A stretch of 64,000 nt of DNA, from the NCBI GenBank assembly GCA_023424015.1, contig JAFAEM010000041.1:1-64000 (forward strand). Direction: 5' to 3'. Of the stretch, positions 8,292 to 17,823 are shown one piece after another. Source of the stretch: Bacteroidota bacterium. Its GTDB lineage: Bacteria > Bacteroidota > Bacteroidia > Chitinophagales > Chitinophagaceae. Below the pieces are notes generated by a model. The model worked only from the letters and a program-made list of their open reading frames with translations, was not told where the DNA came from and did no database searches. Every line of letters starts with the position of its first letter. Within the stretch, counting starts at the first letter, position 1. Made by a program: the position numbers and the translations under genes.

Positions 8292-8429
8292 ATAGCAGGA
8301 ATTAAACAAACTAGAATAGTATCCACAAAAACAATGTGGATTGTAAAAAAGAAAAAAAGAACCAAAAAAAGAAAAAAGGTAATAATAGTAATACTGTCTA
8401 CTTTTTTTAGGACATGACAAGGTAAAGAG

Positions 8430-8475
8430 AAACCCGGTGACTGGGTAAGATGGGCTACCTGGACACCGGGTTTTT
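8430..8475. terminator. Probable terminator hairpin between IS3 and the subtilase gene
   Basis: A perfect 10-bp stem (AAACCCGGTG at 8430-8439 and CACCGGGTTT at 8464-8473) is followed by T on the plus strand. It lies between the IS right end and the 3' end of the minus-strand subtilase gene. The T-tract is better on the plus strand; on the minus strand it is interrupted. Confidence 0.55.
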
Positions 8476-8522
8476 CAAAACTCATGTTGTGTCGTTCATG
8501 TCTGAACAACCATATATATTCC

Positions 8523-10208
8523 TCAGCTTTTTACCTTCGGTTTTACTTTGGATTTAACCGGTTTTTTAACCGGCTTTTTAGAATCAGCTGAAAGGGTAGA
8601 AGCGAGCTTGATGGCTTCGTATGCGTTCGCGAGTCCACCTGTCCTGCTGAGATCGGAAAGATTAACCATCTCGCCAGTTCCGGGATCTTTTACTTTGAGA
8701 CCAGGAGACTGTGCCGATTTCTCAATCACCATCTTCACCTGGTCGGGGGTTAGATTCGGATAGTATTGCAGGATAAATGCAGCCAGGCCGGCAACAACCG
8801 GTGCAGCCATACTCGTGCCCTGCAGGTTTTGATAAGTATTGCCACCAGGCACGGTAGAGTAGATCTTTACACCAGGTGCAAATACATCCACTTCATTTTT
8901 ACCATAATTGGAGAAAGCAGCAGTGATGCCACCGGCTTTCGGATCACCACTTGCGCCAACTGTGATCCAGTTAGGTGCCCTTGCACTGTCAATAAATACC
9001 GGGGTGGGGAAATTATAAGTGGAGTCCAGGTTCTGCCGGCTGTTACCCGCGGCATGTACCAGCAATACGCCTTTGCTTTGGGCGTATTTCACAGCCTCAT
9101 CTACCCAATGTTTTTCAGGTGATACACCTTTTCCAAAACTCATATTGATCACTTTCGCTCCATTGTCAACCGCATAGCGAATGGCGAGTGCAATATCCTT
9201 ATCGTGTTCATCACCATCCGGAACCGCACGTATGGTCATAATGCGAACGTTATCCGCGACACCATCCATACCTACACCATTGTTCCTGACAGCACCAATA
9301 ATGCCTGATACGTGGGTACCATGCAGGGCAGCTGAGTTGCTCACCATCACATTGTTGTTGCCATAGAACCTGTCGTTGAAATCATAATAGTTATCCTGTA
9401 CGATCTCGTTACGGTATTCTTTGGGAGCCCTGTCGACCGTTTCAAATTTGATGATATCACCTTCCAATTCGTCGAGTATCATCTTATTGGAAATATCGTC
9501 ATTGTCATTTCCCTTGCAGATGCTATTCAGGATCGCTTTTACGCGGCGTGGCTGATCGGAAGTGGGGCTATATTCTGCAAGGTCCTTACAGTTGTATTCT
9601 TCTTTGCCAATATCGCGGCGGATAACAGAATCTCCTAATTTCAATTCCTTGTACATGCGTTTTACCTGCACCACTTCCAGGGGATTGATATCGCCCACGA
9701 CATCAAATTTGGCCTTGAGCCACATTTTGTACTCACGGGTCTCATCAGCGGAAAGTGAACCGGTTGCCAGGTCCTTTTCTTCCCACTTGCTCTTCAGACG
9801 GTGGTACACACGGGCAGCTTCATAGGAGTCTTTTTCGACGTTGCGACCATCGCGGCCACCCAGGAAGTTCCAGCCATAGACATCGTCTACATAACCGTTG
9901 TTGTCATCGTCGATGCCGTTTCCGGGAATTTCTTTGGGATTACGCCAGAGTATGGGCTTCAGATCCTCGTGAAGCGTATCAACACCCGAATCGATCACCG
10001 CGACAATAACCGGGGTGCTTTTCAATTTTTTCGATTTCACAAAATCATAGGCCTTATCGATGCTAATGCCAAAATAGCCACTGTCTTTTGCGTCCATCAG
10101 GTGCCAGCCTTTGGGCACTTCTTTCCTTTGGGCAAAAGCACTCAAACCTAGTGATATAATGGTGATTATCAAGAGGGTACGTTTCATCAATCGCTTCATT
10201 ATGTGCAT
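8523..10208 (-). CDS. Secreted subtilisin-like serine protease (S8 family)
   Basis: A 561-residue exported protease. A signal peptide ends near residue 26 (SLGLSAFAQ). The catalytic triad is clear: Asp73 in AVIDSGVD, His296 in HGTHVSGI and Ser466 in GTSMAAP. Asp and His are separated by about 220 residues rather than the usual 30-50, so there is a large insert (about 115-290). The C-terminus is a Lys/Pro/Val tail (KKPVKKPVKSKVKPKVKS). In-frame ATGs at residues 1, 4 and 8 are possible starts. There is no propeptide inhibitor domain and no C-terminal sorting domain. Confidence 0.92.
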   Translation of the reverse strand: MHIMKRLMKRTLLIITIISLGLSAFAQRKEVPKGWHLMDAKDSGYFGISIDKAYDFVKSKKLKSTPVIVAVIDSGVDTLHEDLKPILWRNPKEIPGNGIDDDNNGYVDDVYGWNFLGGRDGRNVEKDSYEAARVYHRLKSKWEEKDLATGSLSADETREYKMWLKAKFDVVGDINPLEVVQVKRMYKELKLGDSVIRRDIGKEEYNCKDLAEYSPTSDQPRRVKAILNSICKGNDNDDISNKMILDELEGDIIKFETVDRAPKEYRNEIVQDNYYDFNDRFYGNNNVMVSNSAALHGTHVSGIIGAVRNNGVGMDGVADNVRIMTIRAVPDGDEHDKDIALAIRYAVDNGAKVINMSFGKGVSPEKHWVDEAVKYAQSKGVLLVHAAGNSRQNLDSTYNFPTPVFIDSARAPNWITVGASGDPKAGGITAAFSNYGKNEVDVFAPGVKIYSTVPGGNTYQNLQGTSMAAPVVAGLAAFILQYYPNLTPDQVKMVIEKSAQSPGLKVKDPGTGEMVNLSDLSRTGGLANAYEAIKLASTLSADSKKPVKKPVKSKVKPKVKS

Positions 10209-10334
10209 GATTTAATTTACAAAATTGAATAAAGTCGCGAAATTACCGCTTACCATTCATACTATTTCATACTCAAAACCCCACAACTCACGGGAATTGC
10301 AGGGTTTTGGTAGATTTAAGACGGTGGTTCGTCA

Positions 10335-11876
10335 CTATTGGTTGGATAACTCCAGTTCAACGCGACGGTTTTTTGCGCGATCTTCAGGCGTTTTACCATC
10401 ATTGAGCGGTTTATCGGGTCCGAAGCCAACAGCAGTCAGGCGACTGGCCCCGATGCCCTTAGAAAGAAGATAATCCCTGACGGAATTGGCTCTTTTTTCG
10501 GACAGGCGCATATTAGCCTCATAAGTACCATCACTGCTGGTATGTCCTTCCACAGTCACTTTGATCTCGGGGTGAGACATCAGGACTGCAGCCACTTCAT
10601 TCAGTACTTTATAGGATGATGGAGTGAGAACAGCGCTGTTGACTTTAAATTGAATACGTTTAGCGGCGTAATCCACTTTCTCTACGATCTCTTTTTTGAT
10701 CTCTTCGGGACAACCGTTTCTTTCTTTCGATCCTTTTATAGTGGGACATTTATCTTCTTCATCATTGGTACCATCTCCATCGGTGTCGGGTACGGGGCAA
10801 CCGTTGTACCTTTCAACACCTGCAATATCCGGGCATTTATCATCTTTATCAAGAACGCCATCTTTATCGGAATCGGGGTAAGGGCATCCGTTATTTTCCA
10901 TCGGACCGGGTATAGTCGGACACTGATCTATTTTATCCATCAGCCCGTCTTTATCGGTATCGGGATAGGGGCATCCGGCATTATCGCTTGCGCCAGGCAC
11001 ACCGGGACATTTATCATCAGGGTCAGGTGTACCGTCTTTATCAGTATCGGGACAGCCCAGTAACTCAACCGGTCCGGCAATATCGGGGCATTTATCATTT
11101 TTGTCAGGAGTACCATCGCCATCCCTGTCTTTGGGTGCGATTTGAACCGATTTTCCCAGGTAAATCCCCAGGCTGGCACCCATGATCTCGTGTTTATAAT
11201 TGGTGGCAGTGTAATCTGCCGGCTCATAAAAATCCTTTAGTCCGCGGCTATAGTTAGCTGTCAGAAATACGCGGCCAAATTCAAAACCAGCCAATCCGTT
11301 GACACCATAATCGAGAGTTGAGTATTTGCCGACGCCCTTTCCAACAGGCAGGTCTTTGTTTTCCTCGGTGCTGAGACTTACATCCACCACAGTCATATCT
11401 TTTCGCTCAAAGCCGTTGTAGAAAAATGAGACATAGGGTCCGCCACCAAGAATGAAATGTGTTTTCTTTCCCAGCCTGAGTTTGTACACCAGGTTCAGGG
11501 GCATATCAATGTAGTTCAGAAACTGCTTCCTGTTTTCCAGGAAATAGGTGTTGACAGTGGAATCGGGCAGTAGTGGGCGGGTAAAAGTAACGGTCGAATC
11601 TTTCAGCGGCGACTGGTATTTTCTACCCTTGGTATAGAAAAGTACTCCAGGCTGAAAATAAAAGTTGGAGCGTTCTGACAGCCTGAGATCTGCCATAAAG
11701 CCCAAATGAATACCGGTGCGACCGGAAAAATTATTTTGAAGCGTATCCCATCCCGGAAGGTTATTATCCTCCAGAATTTTAGACTGGTGACCACCACCAA
11801 CGATCGCGATTCTAAGTTGAGATCGGGAAATAAAGACGCAAAGACAAAACAACACAAGGAGCGGGATCCTTTTCAT
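10335..11876 (-). CDS. OmpA-family outer membrane protein with thrombospondin type 3 repeats
   Basis: A 513-residue protein joining outer membrane to cell wall. A signal peptide (1-19) is followed by an eight-strand-like porin-family barrel (about 20-250). Five calcium-binding thrombospondin type 3 repeats (DxDxDGxxDxxDxCP; about 252-388) form a stiff linker. An OmpA C-terminal peptidoglycan-binding domain (about 400-513) shows VEGHTSSDGT and DRAKNRRVEL. This order is common in Bacteroidetes. The gene stands alone on the minus strand. Confidence 0.93.
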   Translation of the reverse strand: MKRIPLLVLFCLCVFISRSQLRIAIVGGGHQSKILEDNNLPGWDTLQNNFSGRTGIHLGFMADLRLSERSNFYFQPGVLFYTKGRKYQSPLKDSTVTFTRPLLPDSTVNTYFLENRKQFLNYIDMPLNLVYKLRLGKKTHFILGGGPYVSFFYNGFERKDMTVVDVSLSTEENKDLPVGKGVGKYSTLDYGVNGLAGFEFGRVFLTANYSRGLKDFYEPADYTATNYKHEIMGASLGIYLGKSVQIAPKDRDGDGTPDKNDKCPDIAGPVELLGCPDTDKDGTPDPDDKCPGVPGASDNAGCPYPDTDKDGLMDKIDQCPTIPGPMENNGCPYPDSDKDGVLDKDDKCPDIAGVERYNGCPVPDTDGDGTNDEEDKCPTIKGSKERNGCPEEIKKEIVEKVDYAAKRIQFKVNSAVLTPSSYKVLNEVAAVLMSHPEIKVTVEGHTSSDGTYEANMRLSEKRANSVRDYLLSKGIGASRLTAVGFGPDKPLNDGKTPEDRAKNRRVELELSNQ

Positions 11877-12112
11877 GGATAGCAGTTAGGGTTGAAGGAT
11901 ATTGTTTGGTTGTAAAAATTATAAATATTTTGCAGTTATCAAAGTGTACGGTTTGTTGTGAGCCGGTAAGTCAGGAAGAATTTATATTCAACAAATCCTT
12001 TCCTTCTCATCATCTTGTTCAAATGGAGCACTTTGGGGCGAACATTTGAAGTTGATGGACTATCAAAGCGCATCACCGTTCAGTATCAACGATATATTTG
12101 TCTTTCTAGTAT

Positions 12113-13636
12113 CTATACTTCGAACTTTATTCCCTGTGCCAGGGGCAGGTTGGTGCTATAATTGATCGTATTGGTCTGGCGTCTCATATAGGCTTTCCAT
12201 GCATCGCTTCCGCTTTCCCTGCCTCCGCCGGTTTCCTTTTCACCCCCAAATGCCCCGCCTATCTCGGCACCGGATGTACCGATATTAACGTTGGCAATCC
12301 CGCAATCGCTGCCGGCAGCTGACAGAAATTGTTCAGCCTCACGCAGGTTCAGGGTCATAATAGAGGAGGAGAGGCCCTGGGGCACACCGTTTTGAATGTC
12401 AATGGCCTCGTCAATGGACCTGTATTTGAGTAAATAGAGAATGGGTGCAAATGTTTCATGTTCCACGATCTTGAAGTCGGGCCTGGCCTCCGCAATGCAG
12501 GGTTTCACATAGCACCCGCTCTCATATCCCTTCCCTTCGAGTACGCCGCCCTCCACTACAAAATTTCCACCCTCGGCCTTACATGCTTCGATGGAATCGA
12601 GATATAACTGCACAGCTGCTTTATCAATCAGGGGGCCCACATGATTTTTCTCGTCCAGGGGATTGCCTATAGAAAGTTGTTTGTACGCCGAAACCAGTTT
12701 TTGTTTGATCTGCTCATAAATGTCTTCATGAATAATCAGGCGTCTTGTAGTAGTACAACGCTGGCCGGCGGTACCAACCGCACCAAACAGGGAACCAAGT
12801 ATAGCGATATCAAGATCTGCATCTTTAGAAATAATGATGGCGTTGTTACCACCAAGTTCCAGTAGCGCACGACCGAGCCTCGCGCCCACTGCTGCACCAA
12901 CAGCTTTACCCATCCGGGTGGATCCGGTTGCTGACACCAGCGGGATACGTGTGTCCTGGCTCATCCATTCACCAACATCACGACCTCCAATGACTAATCC
13001 GCAAACGCCCTCGGGTACATTATTTTTTTCAAATACCTCTTTGACGATCTGCTGGCAGGCAATGCCGCATAGCGGAGTTTTTTCAGATGGTTTCCAAATG
13101 CAAACATCACCGCAAACCCATGCCAGCATTGAGTTCCAGCTCCACACCGCCACTGGAAAATTAAAAGCCGAAATAATCCCTACAATACCCAGGGGATGAT
13201 ATTGTTCGTACATGCGATGGCCCGGTCGCTCACTATGCATCGTAAATCCATGCAGTTGGCGGGAAAGTCCTACTGCAAAATCGCAGATATCGATCATTTC
13301 CTGAACTTCTCCATAACCTTCCTGCAGGCTTTTGCCCATTTCATAGGAAACCAGTTTACCCAAAGGCTCTTTATATCGACGCAATGCTTCACCGATCTGG
13401 CGCACGACCTCTCCGCGCTTGGGTGCCGGCCATGTTCTCCATTCTTTGAAAGCTTCTCCCGCTTTTTTGACCACAGCATCATAAGCTTCCCTGTCGGCGG
13501 CTACTACCGTTCCAATCAATTTTCCATCCACAGGTGAAAAAGAGCTGATCGTTTCTCCTTTCGAACTGATCCATTCTTTGCCTGTACTTACACCAGGGTT
13601 TGCTTCTTTAATATGTAATGTCTTCAGAAACTCCAT
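12113..13636 (-). CDS. ALDH7-type aldehyde dehydrogenase (probable piperideine-6-carboxylate / aminoadipate semialdehyde dehydrogenase)
   Basis: An NAD(P)-dependent aldehyde dehydrogenase of about 507 residues. The catalytic Cys is in GQRCTTTRRL and the general-base Glu is in LELGGNN. The C-terminal segment GGAFGGEKETGGGRESGSDA and the NVNIGTSGAEIGG block are typical of the antiquitin/AmaB group, which oxidises alpha-aminoadipic semialdehyde in lysine breakdown. A TTG start at 13657 is possible, but the TAnnTTTG box at 13655-13662 overlaps it, so ATG at 13636 is preferred. No other lysine-catabolic gene is adjacent, so the substrate is inferred from family resemblance only. Confidence 0.87.
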   Translation of the reverse strand: MEFLKTLHIKEANPGVSTGKEWISSKGETISSFSPVDGKLIGTVVAADREAYDAVVKKAGEAFKEWRTWPAPKRGEVVRQIGEALRRYKEPLGKLVSYEMGKSLQEGYGEVQEMIDICDFAVGLSRQLHGFTMHSERPGHRMYEQYHPLGIVGIISAFNFPVAVWSWNSMLAWVCGDVCIWKPSEKTPLCGIACQQIVKEVFEKNNVPEGVCGLVIGGRDVGEWMSQDTRIPLVSATGSTRMGKAVGAAVGARLGRALLELGGNNAIIISKDADLDIAILGSLFGAVGTAGQRCTTTRRLIIHEDIYEQIKQKLVSAYKQLSIGNPLDEKNHVGPLIDKAAVQLYLDSIEACKAEGGNFVVEGGVLEGKGYESGCYVKPCIAEARPDFKIVEHETFAPILYLLKYRSIDEAIDIQNGVPQGLSSSIMTLNLREAEQFLSAAGSDCGIANVNIGTSGAEIGGAFGGEKETGGGRESGSDAWKAYMRRQTNTINYSTNLPLAQGIKFEV

Positions 13637-13654
13637 AGCTATTTTTTTGAGCTG

Positions 13655-13662
13655 CAAAGGTA
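13655..13662 (-). promoter_or_regulatory. -7 promoter box of the aldehyde dehydrogenase gene
   Basis: Read on the minus strand this is TACCTTTG followed by CA, a perfect match to the Bacteroidetes -7 consensus TAnnTTTG. It lies 19 bp before the ATG at 13636. No clear -33 TTTG is seen at the expected distance. Confidence 0.5.
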
Positions 13663-13820
13663 ACTATACTTTTTAGGTTTCCCGACGCTATACAAGTCTG
13701 CATGTTGATAACAGCGGATTACCCCCGCACATGCTGGATTATAAGTATATGAAGTAATTTGTGAGTTGAATGACTTAATTCCGAATTCCCAACCCGGTAG
13801 TTATCGGGTCCAAATCCCCC

Positions 13821-14636
13821 TCAATATTGTTCACTTTCATTTGGGAAATCCTTATTCTTCACGTCATTGATATACTGCTGCACAGCTGCGGTCGCCTGTT
13901 CGTGGATATTCATGTACTGGCGAAGGAACCTCGGTTTAAATTCGGTGTTGATGCCAAGCATATCGTGCATCACAAGTACCTGTCCGTCGCAGTGAGGGCC
14001 TGCGCCAATACCAATTGTGGGGATATGAAGATTTTCTGAAACTTCGCGGGCCAGCGCGGCAGGTATTTTTTCAAGTACCAGGGCGAAACATCCCGCCTGT
14101 TCCAGCAATTTTGAATCACGTCTAAGTTTTTTTGCTTCTTCTTCCTCTTTAGCTCTTACGGCATAGGTGCCGAATTTGTAGATCGACTGGGGAGTAAGTC
14201 CCAGGTGTCCTATCACGGGAATGCCGGCCGACACTATCTTCCTGATGGCGTCGATGGCCTCTTCTCCTCCTTCCAGTTTGATACAATGTGCACCTGTTTC
14301 TTTCATGATGCGAATGGCCGAGGCCAGTGCGATATCGGAATTGGACTGGTAAGAGCCAAATGGAAGGTCCACAACTACCAGGCATCGTTCCACCGCGCGA
14401 ATCACAGAGGAAGCATGGTAGATCATCTGGTCTAGTGTGATAGGAAGTGTTGTTTCATGGCCGGCCATGACATTACTTGCGGAATCGCCGACCAGTATAA
14501 CGTCAATGCCTGCACTGTCGATGATCCTCGCGAAAGAATAATCATAGGCTGTGAGCATACTGATCTTCTCACCATTGTCCTTCATTTTTTGAAGTGTATT
14601 GGTGGTGATTCTTTTTACTTCTTTGTTGACTGACAT
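13821..14636 (-). CDS. panB: 3-methyl-2-oxobutanoate hydroxymethyltransferase
   Basis: First committed step of pantothenate synthesis: transfer of a one-carbon unit from methylene-tetrahydrofolate to 2-oxoisovalerate, giving ketopantoate. Family motifs are clear: MLTAYDYSFARI, VGDSASNVMAGHETT, VIGHLGLTPQS and IGIGAGPHCDGQVLV. About 271 residues, the usual length. An ATG at 14657 would add seven residues; 14636 (MSVNKEV) is the better-placed start. It is on the same strand as panC and panD but separated from them by ppx, ppk1 and a flippase-like gene. Confidence 0.96.
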   Translation of the reverse strand: MSVNKEVKRITTNTLQKMKDNGEKISMLTAYDYSFARIIDSAGIDVILVGDSASNVMAGHETTLPITLDQMIYHASSVIRAVERCLVVVDLPFGSYQSNSDIALASAIRIMKETGAHCIKLEGGEEAIDAIRKIVSAGIPVIGHLGLTPQSIYKFGTYAVRAKEEEEAKKLRRDSKLLEQAGCFALVLEKIPAALAREVSENLHIPTIGIGAGPHCDGQVLVMHDMLGINTEFKPRFLRQYMNIHEQATAAVQQYINDVKNKDFPNESEQY

Positions 14637-14711
14637 AATAATTTGGTTACCGATCATGAAAATATTAAATACCGGGCTGGGTATTGATCATTTCTGCATT
14701 GGGCAATAGGA

Positions 14712-15617
14712 TCAATTCTCCATGCGATGCGGTTCTTTATTTACTTCCTCATACAGGGTATGAATAAGGCCATCGGCCAGACCGATCTTTGGAACAAAGA
14801 TCTCATCCGCATCGGCCCAGCGCATCACGTTGATATAGATCAGCAACGCCGGCACGATCACGTCTGCGCGGTCTTCCCGGAATTTGTAGAGGCTCATTCG
14901 CTGTTCTATGGTGAGTGTACTGAATTCTTTGTAATAATCACGCAGGAGGTCGAGCGGAAGTGGTTTGCCTTCTTTTCTTTTTGAAATCGAAAAGATCTTG
15001 TTGATGTTTCCGCCAGTACCGATGGCTGATACATGGTGAAAACCTTTGGTTTTTGTTTTTATGTATTCTTTCATTTTGTCCCATGTAGCTTCCGCCACCT
15101 GGTTTTTCAAAAGCCTGATAGTGCCGATGTCGAAAGATTCTTTGAAAATTAAATTACCATCACTAAAAAATGTGAGCTCTGTGCTGCCACCACCCACATC
15201 GATATACAGATAGGATTCATCACGGGTGAGTCCATCGGCAAAATGGTTTTCATTGATGAACGAGGCTTCTTCCTGTCCGCTGATAATATTGATCTGGATG
15301 CCGGTTTCCTGTTTTATTTTTTTGATGATCTCATGGCCATTGACTGCATCGCGCATGGCTGAGGTGGCGCAGGCTTTCAGATGCCGCACATTGTAGACTT
15401 CCATCAGCAATTTATATGATTGTATTGTCTTGATGAGGTTGGCGGCACGCTGTGGTGTTATTTCACCTTTTTCGAAAACATCAAAACCAAGGCGGAGTGG
15501 TACTCTTACAAGCGCGACTTTAATAAACTCTGGCGATGAGGGACGACCACCAGGAATCACATCACTAATCAGCAAACGAGCTGCATTACTTCCGATATCA
15601 ATGGCTGCCAGTCTCAA
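14712..15617 (-). CDS. ppx: Ppx/GppA-family exopolyphosphatase
   Basis: A 301-residue ASKHA-fold phosphatase that removes phosphate from polyphosphate ends, or pppGpp in GppA-type members. The two nucleotide-binding loops are visible: AAIDIGSNAARLLISDV at the N-terminus and IDVGGGSTELTFF in the middle. It has only the two core domains and lacks the C-terminal HD domain of long E. coli-type enzymes. Its start overlaps the end of ppk1 by 20 bp, so the two are almost certainly co-transcribed and translationally coupled. Confidence 0.9.
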   Translation of the reverse strand: MRLAAIDIGSNAARLLISDVIPGGRPSSPEFIKVALVRVPLRLGFDVFEKGEITPQRAANLIKTIQSYKLLMEVYNVRHLKACATSAMRDAVNGHEIIKKIKQETGIQINIISGQEEASFINENHFADGLTRDESYLYIDVGGGSTELTFFSDGNLIFKESFDIGTIRLLKNQVAEATWDKMKEYIKTKTKGFHHVSAIGTGGNINKIFSISKRKEGKPLPLDLLRDYYKEFSTLTIEQRMSLYKFREDRADVIVPALLIYINVMRWADADEIFVPKIGLADGLIHTLYEEVNKEPHRMEN

Positions 15618-17685
15618 GGTCGGTCAGGGTTTTTTTATAGAGATAATCGTATGTTTCTACTTGTGAACGGATCTTTTTCCGGGTTGATCTGACATATTCA
15701 TTACTCATTTCGTTGTCGAGCAACCTGGCTTTTACATTATCCTGCAATTGAATGTTGAGGATATCCTTGAGTTCCCGTTTTATTTCCTCGTTCAAAACAG
15801 GGCAGGTCACTTCGACCCGGTGCTCTATATTGCGCAACATCCAATCTGCCGAAGATATATAAACTTTTTCTTTACCCCTGTTGTGAAATACCCACACCCT
15901 TGCGTGTTCGAGATATTCGTCGACGATGCTGATGGCCTTTACGGGTCGTTTGAATTTTTTGTTTTCCGTGAGCATGCAAAATATACCTCGCACTATGAGT
16001 TTGAGTGGAACTCCTTCCCGTGCAGCCTCATATAGCTTCTCAATCATTCCTTCATCGGAAAGTGAATTCATTTTTAATAGAATTCCGCTGGGCTTATTCT
16101 TCTTCGCCTGCCTGATCTCTGCGTCAATCAGCTTGTACATTTCTTTCCTGAGAATATGCGGACTCGGAATAATGGTGGTACAATTTTTTAATAAATTGAT
16201 ATCGGATTTGGGATGTTCGAGGAAATTGAAAATCCGGCTAATATCATTCATTATTTTTGGATTCGCCGTTAGCAGGCAGTGATCACCGTATAATTTTGAT
16301 GTTTTTTCGTTGAGGTTACCAGTGCTGACAAACCCGTACAGGACGTGCTTCTCTTTTACTTTTTTCCTGATCATACAGATCTTGCCATGTACTTTCATAT
16401 TGGGCATGCCGATCAATACCCGGGCTCCCTCTTCTTCCAAACGATTTTTCCATTCAAGGTTGGCCTCTTCGTCAAACCGCGCACGTAGTTCCAGCATCAC
16501 AAGCACGTCTTTGCCATTTCGCACGGCATTGATCAGCGCGTTGATGATCCTCGACATTGGTGCGAGCCGGTAACAGGTGATCTTGATGCTGGTCACGTCG
16601 GGGTCAATGGCGGCTTCCCGGATAATGTCAATGAGTGGTGCGAATGAATGGTACGGGAGATGCAGCATCACATCTCTTAGCAGGACCACATCCGATACTC
16701 TTTGTTCCATCAATAAGGGATGATAGAATGGTTGCTTCCGCGGTTTCTTCACTTTAAATACCTGGTCGGGGAAGTCCATAAAGTTGCGGAAATTGTGAAT
16801 GCGACCGCCCGGCAACAGGTTATCCTTTCTACTGAGGTTGAGCCGTCGTGTCAGGTATTCCAGCAGGCCGGGATCCATTTCGCGGTCGAATACAAATCGA
16901 ACCGGTTTGCCTTTTCTGCGATTCTTTAATCCCTTCTCGATCTTTTCCATCATATTGGTGGAAATATCATTGTCGATATCGAGTTCAGCATCACGGGTGA
17001 CCTTAAAAACATGTGCGCGGTACTGGTCGTAGCCGAAGTATGAGAATATTTCCGGCAGATTAAAACGGATCACATCTTCGAGGAGTATGATGCGGAACTC
17101 CCCCGCTTTGGAAGGAAGCAGGACAAACCGGCCAATTACCTGGCTGGGAATTTCAATCAGGGCATATTTCTTTTTAAGGGTATTGTCCCTCCTCCACATG
17201 ATCACGCCCAGATAAATGGATTTGTCGCGCAGATGAGGGAATTGCGGGATATTCTCGATCATCAACGGGATCACATTGGGGCTTACTTCCTCATCATAAT
17301 ACTCACGAACGAATTCCTGTTGTTCAGGGCTCAGTTCATTTTCAGTTATGAGAAAAATCTTCTGGTGCTTCATCTGGCGTTGCACATCTTCCCATATACG
17401 GGCAAATTCGCTTTGCTGGTTGAGCACCATGATTTGAATGTCGTCGAGTATCTGTTGCGGGTTTGTTTCCAGGTGCATGTTGACCTTGCCACTGGCCAGC
17501 AGCATTCTTTTGAGGGTAGCGACACGCACCCGGAAGAATTCATCCATATTATTTGAGAAAATACCGAGGAACCTGATCCGTTCCCGCAGGGGTACGGTAT
17601 GATCCGCGGCTTCCTGTAATACCCGGGCATTGAAAGAAAGCCAGCTTATGTCTCGCGCATTGATCTTTGGTCTTGACGGGTGCAT
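15598..17685 (-). CDS. ppk1: Polyphosphate kinase 1
   Basis: Makes polyphosphate reversibly from ATP. The 695-residue protein has the four PPK1 domains: N-terminal helical (INARDISWLSFNARVLQEA), head, and two PLD-like C-terminal domains. The catalytic His is in NMKVHGKICMI and a second PLD-like region is at SSADWMLRNIEHRVE. Full length for the family. It precedes ppx with a 20-bp overlap, pairing synthesis and breakdown of polyphosphate. The gap upstream is filled by a heptamer array. Confidence 0.96.
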   Translation of the reverse strand: MHPSRPKINARDISWLSFNARVLQEAADHTVPLRERIRFLGIFSNNMDEFFRVRVATLKRMLLASGKVNMHLETNPQQILDDIQIMVLNQQSEFARIWEDVQRQMKHQKIFLITENELSPEQQEFVREYYDEEVSPNVIPLMIENIPQFPHLRDKSIYLGVIMWRRDNTLKKKYALIEIPSQVIGRFVLLPSKAGEFRIILLEDVIRFNLPEIFSYFGYDQYRAHVFKVTRDAELDIDNDISTNMMEKIEKGLKNRRKGKPVRFVFDREMDPGLLEYLTRRLNLSRKDNLLPGGRIHNFRNFMDFPDQVFKVKKPRKQPFYHPLLMEQRVSDVVLLRDVMLHLPYHSFAPLIDIIREAAIDPDVTSIKITCYRLAPMSRIINALINAVRNGKDVLVMLELRARFDEEANLEWKNRLEEEGARVLIGMPNMKVHGKICMIRKKVKEKHVLYGFVSTGNLNEKTSKLYGDHCLLTANPKIMNDISRIFNFLEHPKSDINLLKNCTTIIPSPHILRKEMYKLIDAEIRQAKKNKPSGILLKMNSLSDEGMIEKLYEAAREGVPLKLIVRGIFCMLTENKKFKRPVKAISIVDEYLEHARVWVFHNRGKEKVYISSADWMLRNIEHRVEVTCPVLNEEIKRELKDILNIQLQDNVKARLLDNEMSNEYVRSTRKKIRSQVETYDYLYKKTLTDLETGSH

Positions 17686-17711
17686 GTGGAACTGTTGTTG
17701 GGTGTAAAGAT

Positions 17712-17823
17712 AGTCGGGAGTCGGGAGTCGTGAGTCGTGAGACGTGAGTCGTGAGTCGTGAGACGTGAGTCGTGAGGGGGTGACTCCCGACTATAGACTG
17801 TAGACTATCGACTACTGACTACC
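17712..17823. repeat. Bipartite inverted heptamer array (AGTCGTG / GACTATA)
   Basis: From 17712 to 17774 there are nine in-phase 7-bp units of the type AGTCGTG, AGTCGGG or AGACGTG. After a G-run, 17782-17823 holds six in-phase units beginning GACT (GACTCCC, GACTATA). GGGAGTC in the left half and GACTCCC in the right half are reverse complements, so the RNA can form a hairpin. The right half overlaps the stop codon and last codons of the minus-strand flippase-like gene (ends 17812). Confidence 0.85.

Larger units (their letters stand above)
7032..8419 (+). mobile_element. IS3-family insertion sequence, 1388 bp, apparently intact
   Basis: The ends are TGTCTTGTCCTG on the left and, read inward on the other strand, TGTCATGTCCT on the right. 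Further matches (GT-GACAG) extend the imperfect terminal inverted repeat to about 26 bp, with TG...CA termini. A 3-bp target duplication AGG flanks it (7029-7031 and 8420-8422); reading the ends one base further in gives a 5-bp AAGGT duplication instead. It carries orfA and orfB in overlapping frames with an A-run between them. Both frames are open, so the element may still be active. Confidence 0.9.

Noticed and set aside
8318..8340. DnaA-box pair or origin signal in the IS3 element
   Set aside because: The ATCCACA/TGTGGAT dyad lies right after the transposase stop and is better read as an IS-borne hairpin.
17712..17823. CRISPR-like short repeat array
   Set aside because: Units of 7 bp without spacers; repeats drift and reverse at the centre.
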